Shown: positions 7,648 through 14,525 of the stretch, in pieces
How positions within the stretch are numbered: position 1 is the first letter of the stretch
Layout: every line of letters begins with the position of its first letter
Assembly: GCA_903830745.1 (NCBI GenBank)
Contig: CAIKVF010000150.1
Location: forward strand, 1-18,979
Length of the DNA: 18,979 nucleotides
Reading direction: 5' to 3'
From: an uncultured Actinomycetes bacterium
Lineage (GTDB): Bacteria > Actinomycetota > Acidimicrobiia > Acidimicrobiales > RAAP-2
Position numbers and translations under genes: made by a program
Notes under the pieces: generated by a model
What the model was told of the DNA's origin: nothing
What the model saw: the letters and a program-made list of their open reading frames with translations, nothing else
Database searches by the model: none

Positions 7648-7931
7648 TATTTAACGCTGAGTCCAGTTGAAAAGAAAAAGTTAATGAGCTCAGGAGCTGC
7701 TCCAATAAGGATTGCGGCTCCGATTGCCGTTACCACTGCTCTGCGCCCAGCCATTGACTGGCTTGAATTCTGAAAATGTGACCCAACGGCCCACACTCCA
7801 GCACCAAGAACAAGCGCGATGAGGCAGGCAATTAGGGACCAGGACGCGATTCCATTGGCAATTTGCTGTAATACGGCACCCCCTGGGAGTGCCGTTGTTG
7901 ATGGGGTGAGAGTAACGGCGACGAAGAGCAT
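7647..7931 (-). CDS. small two-span membrane protein, VirB2/TrbC pilin-like
   Basis: This 94-residue protein has a hydrophobic N-terminus resembling a short signal peptide (about 1-16), then two membrane spans near 32-50 and 66-85 separated by a polar loop QNSSQSMAGRR. Small proteins with this layout at the head of type IV secretion operons are VirB2/TrbC-like pilin subunits or related accessory proteins. No sequence motif proves pilin function. It is the first gene of the five-gene overlapping operon. An AGAAAG element about 10-15 bases upstream of the ATG is a weak ribosome-binding site. The gap of 78 bases to the divergent histidine kinase gene must hold both promoters. Confidence 0.6.
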   Translation of the reverse strand: MLFVAVTLTPSTTALPGGAVLQQIANGIASWSLIACLIALVLGAGVWAVGSHFQNSSQSMAGRRAVVTAIGAAILIGAAPELINFFFSTGLSVK

Positions 7932-7973
7932 AAATATCTGACTTTCTGTTGGTTGCTACACAACTGTCGCTGG

Positions 7974-8003
7974 TTCACAATTACTGAATACATCTGCGAG
8001 AAT
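7974..8003 (+). promoter_or_regulatory. putative promoter of the senX3-regX3 pair
   Basis: TTCACA (7974-7979) and TGC-GAGAAT (-10 at 7998-8003 with an extended TGN) are separated by 18 bases. The -10 ends 6 bases before the GTG at 8010, giving a leaderless transcript. The -35 overlaps a single GTTCAC, the core of actinobacterial PHO boxes. I see no second repeat at 11-base spacing, so RegX3 autoregulation here is only a possibility. Confidence 0.35.
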
Positions 8004-8009
8004 GGACAC

Positions 8010-9305
8010 GTGCTTATCGCCCTGACTCATAACCTGATCTCTAAATGGCCATCCTTTGCTGTTTACGCAGCCGCCTTTGGGGTGCTCGTGCTTGGACTAT
8101 TTATCGGTGTTATGTGGAATCGTCGCCGTGGACACCGAGCCATTGCGCAGCGCCTTAACGCCCTCGGCTCACGACTTGGCTCTGAAGCAGATATTTCAGA
8201 CGGCAAGGTTGAGACGGCAATAACGTTTCTTGAAGAAGTAACTGGGGTTGCAACTACAGCAGTGAGCGAATCTGCAGCAGAAACTGTACGACTTCGACGA
8301 TCACTTGATGCACTGCAACTTGGACTAGTTCTTTGCGACGAAGCTGGGAATGTTATTTTCAGAAACTCACAGGCAGAAGCTCTCATGGAGAGCAAGTACG
8401 GTGATGCACTTGGTGCACAAGCTGTTACTGAAGTGCTCAGTGAAGGTTGGGCTAATGGTATTGCGGAACGATCAATTGAAATTTATGGTCCGCCACGTCG
8501 TACGCTGAGTATTCGAGCAACTGTTATTGACGACGGTCGTCGACCACTCGGAGTGATCGCCGCCATTGAAGATGTTTCAGAGCGACGTCGCCTAGAAGAC
8601 ATTCGTCGTGACTTCATTGCAAACGTTTCACATGAATTAAAAACACCAATGGGTGCACTTGGTCTTCTCGCAGAGACATTGCAATTTGAAAAAGATCCAA
8701 ACGTTGCAGCACGACTTGCGGACCGCATTAACTCTGAAGCATTTCGAGTTAATCGCATCATTGAAGACCTCCTTGATCTTTCAAGAATTGAAAGTGAGGG
8801 CTCACCCACACGTGAGCCAATTTCGGTATCGCTCTTTGTGGCTGATGCTATTGAGCGCATTAGGACTGCTGCAGAGCAGCAAGACGTGACCGTTGAGTTC
8901 AAAGAACCAGAAACTAACTTCGTCGTTGTCGGTGACCGACGTCAATTAGTTTCAGCCATGCACGCACTGCTTGAAAATGCAGTGGTCTATTCACCTGCAA
9001 AGGGAAAGGTTTCAATCAAAACAGCTCGAGTTGAGGAATCAACAAATGAGTTTGGCGAGACTGTGGGCCCACTTATTCGCATCACCATTAAAGACCAGGG
9101 CGTTGGAATCCCTGAAAAAGATCTCGAACGTATTTTCGAACGTTTCTACCGAGTTGACCCGGGCCGTGCCCGTCAAACTGGTGGAACGGGTCTTGGACTA
9201 AGTATTGTTCGACACGTGGCACAAAATCACGGTGGAAATGTTCTCGTAACTTCAACTGAAGGAGAAGGATCAACGTTCTCGCTTGACCTTCCTATGAACC
9301 AATAA
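8010..9305 (+). CDS. senX3: sensor histidine kinase, SenX3/PhoR-like
   Basis: The product (431 residues from the GTG at 8010) is a membrane-anchored kinase. One hydrophobic span lies at about 14-35, followed by a basic stop-transfer stretch, a linker helix, and a PAS-like domain at about 98-191 (LQLGLVLCDEAGNVIFRNSQ). The HisKA box RRDFIANVSHELKTP has the phospho-accepting His208. A HATPase_c domain follows, with N-box LLENAVVY, G1 DQGVGIP, F-box IFERFYRVDPGRAR and G2 GGTGLGLSIV. This is the SenX3 arrangement, which senses phosphate limitation through the Pst/PhoU system in actinobacteria, although no pst or phoU gene is in the window. The frame is open back to 7953. I prefer the GTG because a promoter-like element lies between 7974 and 8003. 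The stop overlaps the response regulator start as TAATG. Confidence 0.85.
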   Translation: MLIALTHNLISKWPSFAVYAAAFGVLVLGLFIGVMWNRRRGHRAIAQRLNALGSRLGSEADISDGKVETAITFLEEVTGVATTAVSESAAETVRLRRSLDALQLGLVLCDEAGNVIFRNSQAEALMESKYGDALGAQAVTEVLSEGWANGIAERSIEIYGPPRRTLSIRATVIDDGRRPLGVIAAIEDVSERRRLEDIRRDFIANVSHELKTPMGALGLLAETLQFEKDPNVAARLADRINSEAFRVNRIIEDLLDLSRIESEGSPTREPISVSLFVADAIERIRTAAEQQDVTVEFKEPETNFVVVGDRRQLVSAMHALLENAVVYSPAKGKVSIKTARVEESTNEFGETVGPLIRITIKDQGVGIPEKDLERIFERFYRVDPGRARQTGGTGLGLSIVRHVAQNHGGNVLVTSTEGEGSTFSLDLPMNQ

Positions 9306-10030
9306 TGTCAAAAAATAAAGAAGAAAAGAAAATCCACCTCCTGGTTGTTGAAGACGAAGAGTCATTCATTGACGCACTCGAAATTGGACTCGACCGCGAA
9401 GGCTTTAAAGTCACGATTGCTCGTGACGGTCAAGAAGCACTCGACAAATTCGAAGAGGGCAAGTTTGATGCGATTCTTCTTGACTTGATGCTGCCAAAAG
9501 TTTCAGGCCTTGATGTTTGCAGAACAATCCGAGCCAAAAGCGACATTCCAATCATCATCGTGAGCGCCAAGAGCGAAGAAGTTGACATGGTCTTGATGTT
9601 GGAGCTTGGTGCAGACGACTACGTCACTAAGCCATACCGCTTACGCGAACTAGTGGCTCGAATTCGTGCAGTACTTCGCCGTCGCGAAACATACACACCA
9701 TCTGAAGAGTCAAGTACAGAAATTATGGAGTTTGGTCCAATTCTTCTCGACATTGACTCACGTAGGTGTTACGTGAGTGGTGAAGAAATCAAGCTTCGTA
9801 AAAAAGAATTTGCGTTACTACGAAATCTTCTTGAAAATCCCGGCCGTGTTATGACCCGTGAGGTTCTAATCGACCGCGTATGGGGTGATGACTATGTTGG
9901 TGACACCAAGACACTCGACGTGCACATCAAGCGCCTTCGTACATTGATTGAGTTCGATCCAAAGAATCCAATTCACATCACCACTATTCGTGGTGTTGGC
10001 TACCGGTTTGAGTTAACTAAGCCGGAATAA
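9305..10030 (+). CDS. regX3: response regulator, OmpR/PhoB family, RegX3-like
   Basis: This 241-residue protein has a receiver domain at about 11-125, with acidic pocket VEDEE at 15-19, phospho-acceptor Asp60 in LLDLMLP, and Lys109 in the DDYVTKPY segment. It is followed by a winged-helix DNA-binding domain at about 142-238 with LRKKEFALLRNLLENPGRVMTRE-like and RVWGDDYVGDTKTLDVHIKR blocks that closely resemble RegX3. It overlaps the kinase gene by one base (TAATG), so the two form a translationally coupled pair. Targets should carry PHO-box-like repeats. The divergent type IV secretion-like operon starts just across the shared promoter region and could be regulated by it (inference). The stop overlaps convergent serS by 14 bases. 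Confidence 0.88.
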   Translation: MSKNKEEKKIHLLVVEDEESFIDALEIGLDREGFKVTIARDGQEALDKFEEGKFDAILLDLMLPKVSGLDVCRTIRAKSDIPIIIVSAKSEEVDMVLMLELGADDYVTKPYRLRELVARIRAVLRRRETYTPSEESSTEIMEFGPILLDIDSRRCYVSGEEIKLRKKEFALLRNLLENPGRVMTREVLIDRVWGDDYVGDTKTLDVHIKRLRTLIEFDPKNPIHITTIRGVGYRFELTKPE

Positions 10031-11315
10031 CTGTTTTGCCGCCGAGGTATGGCGCAAGAACATCTGGCAGAACAATCGATCCATCGGCTTGACGCCCTGT
10101 TTCTACGAGCGCCGCCCAAATACGCGCCCACGCCAGAGCCGAGCCATTTACCGTGTGTACTAGGGCCGTTGAGCCATCTTCAGTGCGGTAGCGAACGTTT
10201 GCACGACGAGCTTGGAAGTCTCTAAACCAGCTCACCGACGAAACCTCTAGGTAGCGGTCAACGCCTGGGCTAAATACCTCAAGGTCGATTGTCTTCGCTG
10301 AAGAAGTTCCAAGGTCTCCGGTGCACAAGTTCAGTACGCGGTAGCTGAGTCCAAATGCCTGCAGCATTGCTTCGGCGCGAGCCAAGATGTCAGCGTGTGC
10401 GGCTTCTGCTTGTTCAGGAAGGCAGTATGCGAACAACTCAACCTTGTCGAATTCGTGAACACGAAGTAGTCCTCTGGTGTCTTTTCCAGCAGATCCAGCT
10501 TCGCGTCGAAAGCACGCGGTCTGTGCGGTGTAGCGAATTGGCAATGTTTTTGGATCAAGGATTTGATCACGAAGCATTGAGGTAAGTGGCACTTCAGAAG
10601 TCGGAATCGCCCAGAGGTCGTCACGCTCAATGGCGTACATGTCATCTTGTGATTTAGGAAGGTGACCTGTTGACATCATTGTTTCAGTTAACGCAAAGCT
10701 CGGTGGTCGAAGTTCTTCGTAGTCACCCATGTGCTGATCAAGTGCGTAGAAACCGAGTGCGCGAAGAAGGCGTGAACCAAATCCTCGGTACAAAGGGAAC
10801 ATTGATCCGGCAATCTTTGCGCCTGACTCCATGTCGAGCAGTCCCAGCTCTAGACCAATTTCCCAGTGAGGCTTTCGTTGATACTCGGCATAGACCGGCT
10901 CGGGCTTTCCTTCTTCCATCCCCGGCCACCAGCGACGAAGTTCTACGTTTTCGGTTTCGTCTTTTCCAATTGGAACTTCTGGTGAAGGAAGGTTTGGAAT
11001 AAGGAGGAGTCGACTGCGAAGATCCGCGCCAACTTCATCAGTCTTGGCGCTCGCTGTGCTTTCTTGCTCCCCAACTGATCGACTTTTTTCAGTAAGGGTT
11101 TCAGCAGTAGCGGTGTCCTTGTTTCGACGCGCTTCTCCAACTTGGCGAGATAGGTCTTTTACTTCAGCACGGAGACGCTCAGCTTCTTGCAAGAGGCGAC
11201 GATGCTCAACGTCGAGGGCAATAATTTCGTCCATTGTTGACGTCGAAATTCCACGGCGAGATAGCGCTTCCTTAACAAAATCTGGCTCTCGGCGTAGTTG
11301 TACAAGATCAATCAT
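10017..11315 (-). CDS. serS: serine--tRNA ligase
   Basis: This 432-residue class II aminoacyl-tRNA synthetase charges tRNA-Ser and tRNA-Sec with serine. The N-terminal MIDLVQLRREPDFVKEAL block leads into the long antiparallel coiled-coil arm (about 25-105) that contacts the tRNA variable arm. The catalytic core includes LPIRYTAQTACFRREAGSAG (motif 2 region), LLRVHEFDKVELF, and motif 3 near the C-terminus (HTVNGSALAWARIWAALVE). The segment usually reading SSCSNxxDFQARR is SSVSWFRDFQARR here. The frame extends to 11342, but the family start is the ATG at 11315. That ATG lacks a Shine-Dalgarno and is preceded 7 bases away by TAGTCT, so it is probably leaderless. It diverges from the ABC exporter genes with a 60-base gap. 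Confidence 0.97.
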   Translation of the reverse strand: MIDLVQLRREPDFVKEALSRRGISTSTMDEIIALDVEHRRLLQEAERLRAEVKDLSRQVGEARRNKDTATAETLTEKSRSVGEQESTASAKTDEVGADLRSRLLLIPNLPSPEVPIGKDETENVELRRWWPGMEEGKPEPVYAEYQRKPHWEIGLELGLLDMESGAKIAGSMFPLYRGFGSRLLRALGFYALDQHMGDYEELRPPSFALTETMMSTGHLPKSQDDMYAIERDDLWAIPTSEVPLTSMLRDQILDPKTLPIRYTAQTACFRREAGSAGKDTRGLLRVHEFDKVELFAYCLPEQAEAAHADILARAEAMLQAFGLSYRVLNLCTGDLGTSSAKTIDLEVFSPGVDRYLEVSSVSWFRDFQARRANVRYRTEDGSTALVHTVNGSALAWARIWAALVETGRQADGSIVLPDVLAPYLGGKTVIPA

Positions 11316-11322
11316 GAATACA

Positions 11323-11328
11323 AGACTA
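11323..11328 (-). promoter_or_regulatory. putative -10 box for leaderless serS mRNA
   Basis: TAGTCT on the minus strand fits TANNNT and ends 7 bases before the serS ATG at 11315. There is no Shine-Dalgarno in between. Confidence 0.45.
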
Positions 11329-11361
11329 CCGATACTTGCCACGAGGGGTGTTTCGAGCGGT

Positions 11362-11367
11362 TAGTTT
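11362..11367 (+). promoter_or_regulatory. putative -10 box for the ABC exporter operon
   Basis: TAGTTT fits TANNNT and ends 8 bases before the ATG at 11376. No Shine-Dalgarno precedes that ATG, so the transcript is probably leaderless or nearly so. Confidence 0.42.
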
Positions 11368-11375
11368 CAAAGTAC

Positions 11376-12287
11376 ATGAGTTACGCCATTGAAGCCCAAA
11401 ATCTCGCAGTTGCCTACGGTGAACTGCGCGCCGTGGACGGCGTTGATTTTCACGTTGGCTACGGTGAGGTCGTTTCACTACTTGGTCCAAATGGGGCCGG
11501 CAAGACAACTGCTGTAGAGACACTGCTGGGTTTTAGGTCACCAACATCAGGCAACGCTCGTGTTCACGGCCTTGACCCGGTACGAGACCACCAAGAAGTT
11601 GTTCTTCGAACTGGAGCACTACTGCAGCGCGGTGGTGTTTGGTTTCCAATGTCACCGGTCCAAGTTCTTCGACTCACCTCGAGCTACTACCAAGCTCCTC
11701 GTGATGTGAACGAGCTCCTTGATCTTCTTGACTTACGTCGTTGCGCAAAAACACCGTGGAGAAGACTTAGTGGCGGAGAACAGCAGCGGACACTTCTCGC
11801 GCTCGCGCTTCTTGGTCGACCTAAAGCATTGCTTCTTGACGAACCAACCACCGCAGTTGACCCTGAAGGCCGACAAGTCATTAGAGACCTGATTAAGAAT
11901 GAGCGCGACCGAGGTTGCGCACTGCTCATTACGACTCACGAGCTCAGCGAAGCAGAGCGTGTTGCAGACAGGGTTGTTGTAATGAATCGCGGTCACATAG
12001 TTGTGCAGGGAACGCTCGATGAACTAAGTGGCTCGCCAGAAATGATCTTGGAAGTGTCGAGCCCTATTGATCCAACTGCATTAAGCGCAGTTCTTTCGTG
12101 CGCCGTGACACTCGATGGACCTCTGCAACTTCGCTGCGACACAGCATCATCACCGGAAAAGATTTCATTGGTGACCTCTTACTTAAACAGTGTCAATGTT
12201 TCAATGACATCACTTCGCACACGTGCCTCACTCGAAGAGCGTTATCTAGAACTAATTGGAAACGAAAACTCAGAGGTTCGCTCATGA
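11376..12287 (+). CDS. ABC-2 type transporter, ATP-binding subunit
   Basis: This 303-residue ABC ATPase has Walker A GPNGAGKTT at about 38-46, a Q-loop region, signature LSGGEQQR, Walker B ALLLDEPTT, D-loop, and H-loop TTHE. A C-terminal regulatory extension of about 80 residues is typical of drug/lipid exporter (DrrA/CcmA-like) subunits. It powers export by the membrane subunit encoded next, with which it overlaps by four bases (ATGA). The frame is open back to 11298, but the family N-terminus begins at MSYAIEAQNLAVAYGELRAV and a TANNNT box lies just upstream. Substrate unknown. As I recall it, a similar ATPase-permease pair sits beside ctaA in mycobacteria (Rv1456c-Rv1458c), so a link to heme A or oxidase biogenesis is worth considering. 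Confidence 0.9.
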   Translation: MSYAIEAQNLAVAYGELRAVDGVDFHVGYGEVVSLLGPNGAGKTTAVETLLGFRSPTSGNARVHGLDPVRDHQEVVLRTGALLQRGGVWFPMSPVQVLRLTSSYYQAPRDVNELLDLLDLRRCAKTPWRRLSGGEQQRTLLALALLGRPKALLLDEPTTAVDPEGRQVIRDLIKNERDRGCALLITTHELSEAERVADRVVVMNRGHIVVQGTLDELSGSPEMILEVSSPIDPTALSAVLSCAVTLDGPLQLRCDTASSPEKISLVTSYLNSVNVSMTSLRTRASLEERYLELIGNENSEVRS

Positions 12288-13015
12288 AGCCTTGGTGGGC
12301 GCAAACCCGTGCAGAAATTGAAATGACCCTTCGCCGTGGTGAAACACTGCTGCTCACCATTGGCATTCCAGTACTCCTACTGGTCTTCTTTTCGGTCTCT
12401 AAGGTCACCACATCACCAACCCCACACCGTGTTGACTTCATTGCTCCTGGTGTTCTCGCGCTTTGCATAATGTCGACATCACTCGTTGCACTCTCAATCA
12501 GCACAGGCTTTGAGCGCTCGTATGGAGTGTTGCGTCGACTTCACGTAACGCCGCTGGGCACACGCAGGCTTATTGGAGCAAAGATTGCTGGCGTTCTCGT
12601 CACCGAAGTTATACAAGTAGCTGTACTTTCTCTTGTTGCTCTACTTCTCAAGTGGCATCCGCGCGGTGGTTTTAGTGGTGGGCTCGAAGTAGCGGCACTG
12701 ATGATTCTTGGCTCAGGTGGGTTTGCTGGCATAGGACTACTTCTTGCGGGACGACTTAAGGCAGAAGTAAATCTTGCGGCGAGCAATGGTCTTTATTTGA
12801 TCCTCTTGCTGGTTTCTGGAATCGTGGTGCCAATTGACTCCATGCCCCAAATCATCCAGCACATTGTTGTGGCCACACCATCGGGCGCGCTCGCAGAAGG
12901 TCTTCACCGCGTTTTGGGGCTTGGGCTTCAGCCAACTATTGGCGACTGGATCAGCGTTGCGCTTTGGGCACTACTGGCGCCACTGCTAGCAATGCGAACA
13001 TTCCGCTTTGACTAA
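12284..13015 (+). CDS. ABC-2 type transporter, membrane subunit
   Basis: This 243-residue integral membrane protein has about six hydrophobic segments and matches ABC-2 permeases: an N-terminal cytoplasmic amphipathic start with MKPWWAQTRAEIEMTLRRGE, then alternating spans, and the SNGLYLILLLVSGIVVPIDSMP block resembling the conserved ABC-2 region before the last spans. The frame is open upstream to 12098, but that part lies inside the ATPase gene. The ATG at 12284 overlaps the ATPase stop (ATGA), fixing the start and indicating coupling. The stop overlaps the convergent TlpA-like gene by four bases. Confidence 0.85.
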   Translation: MKPWWAQTRAEIEMTLRRGETLLLTIGIPVLLLVFFSVSKVTTSPTPHRVDFIAPGVLALCIMSTSLVALSISTGFERSYGVLRRLHVTPLGTRRLIGAKIAGVLVTEVIQVAVLSLVALLLKWHPRGGFSGGLEVAALMILGSGGFAGIGLLLAGRLKAEVNLAASNGLYLILLLVSGIVVPIDSMPQIIQHIVVATPSGALAEGLHRVLGLGLQPTIGDWISVALWALLAPLLAMRTFRFD

Positions 13016-13593
13016 TTAAGTAGTGCGAGTCCTTTAGAGAATTCACTCACTGGAATTGCTCCCAGGTAAACACCTTTGATGACACCGGATTTGTCAATGA
13101 ACATAGTTTCAGGCAAATTCGAAATTCCAAATTCATTCGTTGTTACTTTGCCATCTGGGTCATAAGCAACCGGGAACGAAAGTCCCATTTGTTTTACAAA
13201 TGTGCGACCAGCACTTTTTGCATCAAGCGCATCTATCCCAATTACTTGAGTTGAACCAAGACTATGAGCACTCAAATACTTTTCAATCTTTGGAAGCTCC
13301 TCGCGACACACGGTGCACCAGCTGGCAAAGAACATCACAACGCCTGGGTGGCCCGACTTCCAAGGAGCGCTCACGTCTGGTCCATCTTGTAGCGAAGCCT
13401 CAGTGAAAGCCTTGACGTGTTTTCCAACTTGATGTGAGCTTGTGAGAGCCGATGGTTGTTGAACCGTGCCACCCGTGAAGTGCGAAACAACGGCAATCAA
13501 AACAATTGCAAGAACCAGTCCAATACCAATTGAAACAAACATCATTGGCGAGGGATGACCTCGCTGAGGCTTAGTGGTTTCGGACGAGGACAT
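13012..13593 (-). CDS. membrane-anchored TlpA/ResA-like thioredoxin-fold protein
   Basis: This 193-residue protein has an N-terminal membrane anchor at about 18-38 and an extracytoplasmic thioredoxin-like domain. The active site FFASWCTVCREELP has Cys93 and Cys96. The cis-proline is in NLPETMFIDKSG (Pro161), and VIGIDALD and the GISNLP block match the AhpC-TSA/redoxin (TlpA, ResA, CcmG) subfamily. Such proteins reduce cysteines of apocytochrome c or of the copper sites of cytochrome oxidase outside the membrane. Its start lies inside the end of ctaB (23-base overlap), so it is translated from the ctaB message. This context favours a role in oxidase (CuA) assembly over general disulfide chemistry (inference). 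Confidence 0.85.
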   Translation of the reverse strand: MSSSETTKPQRGHPSPMMFVSIGIGLVLAIVLIAVVSHFTGGTVQQPSALTSSHQVGKHVKAFTEASLQDGPDVSAPWKSGHPGVVMFFASWCTVCREELPKIEKYLSAHSLGSTQVIGIDALDAKSAGRTFVKQMGLSFPVAYDPDGKVTTNEFGISNLPETMFIDKSGVIKGVYLGAIPVSEFSKGLALLN

Positions 13594-14482
13594 CTACAGC
13601 CATCATTACGAATAGACCCGTGAGGTACGTGATTGAAAAGTGAAAGAGTCGCATGGCTTCATTGACATCAGCCTTGTCTTCACGAGCATGCAAAAACAAT
13701 TTGAACGCATAGAACGTGAACATTCCACCGAGCAACGTGGCAGAAAGTGCGTACACCCATCCAAGGTGTGCAGCGGGGCCAACCAACATTGTTAGTGCCC
13801 ACATAATCACTGAGTACACCAAAATCTCTAGCGTTGTTCGACGTAGTGATGCAACAACCGGCATCATTGGAACATTCGCTGCGGCGTAGTCATCACGGTA
13901 ACGAACTGCGAGTGCCCAAAAGTGCGGCGGAGTCCAAATGAAGATGACGACAAAAAGAAGAATTGGTGTCCACGTCACATTGTTCTGTACCGCAGCCCAG
14001 CCAATGAGCACCGGAACCGCGCCTGCAGCGCCACCAATAACAATGTTCTGCTTAGACCTGCGCTTCAACCAAATTGTGTAGATGAAAACATAAAAAGCTG
14101 TAGCTCCCATGGCGAGCCACGCAGAAAGATAGTTCACGCGCCACGCCAGTAACCCAAATGAAAGTAGTTCAAGAATGCAAGCAAATATTGTTGCGGCTCT
14201 AGGTGTCATGACACCGGTAACGAGTGGACGCTTCTTCGTGCGCTCCATAACTGCGTCAATGTCACGGTCATACACCATGTTGAATGTGTTCGCCCCACCA
14301 GCAGCGAGGGTGCCACCAATGAGTGTTGTGATCATGAGCCAAATTCCCGGGATTCCGTTTGCGGCGACGACCATGGTTGGAATAGTTGTGACTAGTAGCA
14401 ACTCAATAATTCTTGGCTTTGTGAGTGCGACGTAGCCCTTAATTACTTCACCAGCGGTGTGCTTTTGGGCGGTTGTTGTCAT
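13571..14482 (-). CDS. ctaB: protoheme IX farnesyltransferase (heme O synthase)
   Basis: This 303-residue UbiA-superfamily prenyltransferase attaches a farnesyl group to heme b to make heme O, the first step to heme A. The first Asp-rich motif is NTFNMVYDRDIDAVMERTKK. The second polar loop is YRDDYAAANVPMMPV. About eight or nine membrane spans surround them, and the N-terminal GYVALTKPRIIELLLVTT is typical of CtaB. Upstream ATGs at 14503 and 14491 are in frame. I chose 14482 because a perfect TAGAAT -10 box ends 7 bases before it, implying a leaderless message. It diverges from ctaA (43-base gap), and the downstream TlpA-like gene overlaps its 3' end. Confidence 0.95.
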   Translation of the reverse strand: MTTTAQKHTAGEVIKGYVALTKPRIIELLLVTTIPTMVVAANGIPGIWLMITTLIGGTLAAGGANTFNMVYDRDIDAVMERTKKRPLVTGVMTPRAATIFACILELLSFGLLAWRVNYLSAWLAMGATAFYVFIYTIWLKRRSKQNIVIGGAAGAVPVLIGWAAVQNNVTWTPILLFVVIFIWTPPHFWALAVRYRDDYAAANVPMMPVVASLRRTTLEILVYSVIMWALTMLVGPAAHLGWVYALSATLLGGMFTFYAFKLFLHAREDKADVNEAMRLFHFSITYLTGLFVMMAVDVLVRNH

Positions 14483-14489
14483 GGATGCC

Positions 14490-14495
14490 ATTCTA
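14490..14495 (-). promoter_or_regulatory. -10 box of leaderless ctaB transcript
   Basis: TAGAAT on the minus strand ends 7 bases before the ATG at 14482. It matches the actinobacterial TANNNT consensus fully and no Shine-Dalgarno intervenes. Confidence 0.55.
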
Positions 14496-14513
14496 CGAGT
14501 CAAGTAATACCCC

Positions 14514-14519
14514 TAGGCT
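14514..14519 (+). promoter_or_regulatory. -10 box of leaderless ctaA transcript
   Basis: TAGGCT ends 6 bases before the GTG at 14526. It faces the ctaB -10 with 18 bases between the boxes, so the -35 region of each promoter falls on the other one's -10. Confidence 0.55.
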
Positions 14520-14525
14520 AGGCAC

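Noticed and set aside
3620..7931. Integrative conjugative element carrying the type IV secretion-like genes
   Set aside because: No integrase, relaxase, replication gene, direct repeats at tRNA genes or shift in composition is visible within the window. The operon instead blends into its neighbours.
8483..8902. 139-codon minus-strand open frame inside the senX3-like gene
   Set aside because: Ser/Arg-rich shadow frame. The plus strand encodes complete HisKA and ATPase motifs.
11316..11342. Upstream extension of serS by nine codons
   Set aside because: MIDLVQLRREP is the normal SerRS N-terminus, and the extension would overlap the promoter-like TAGTCT.
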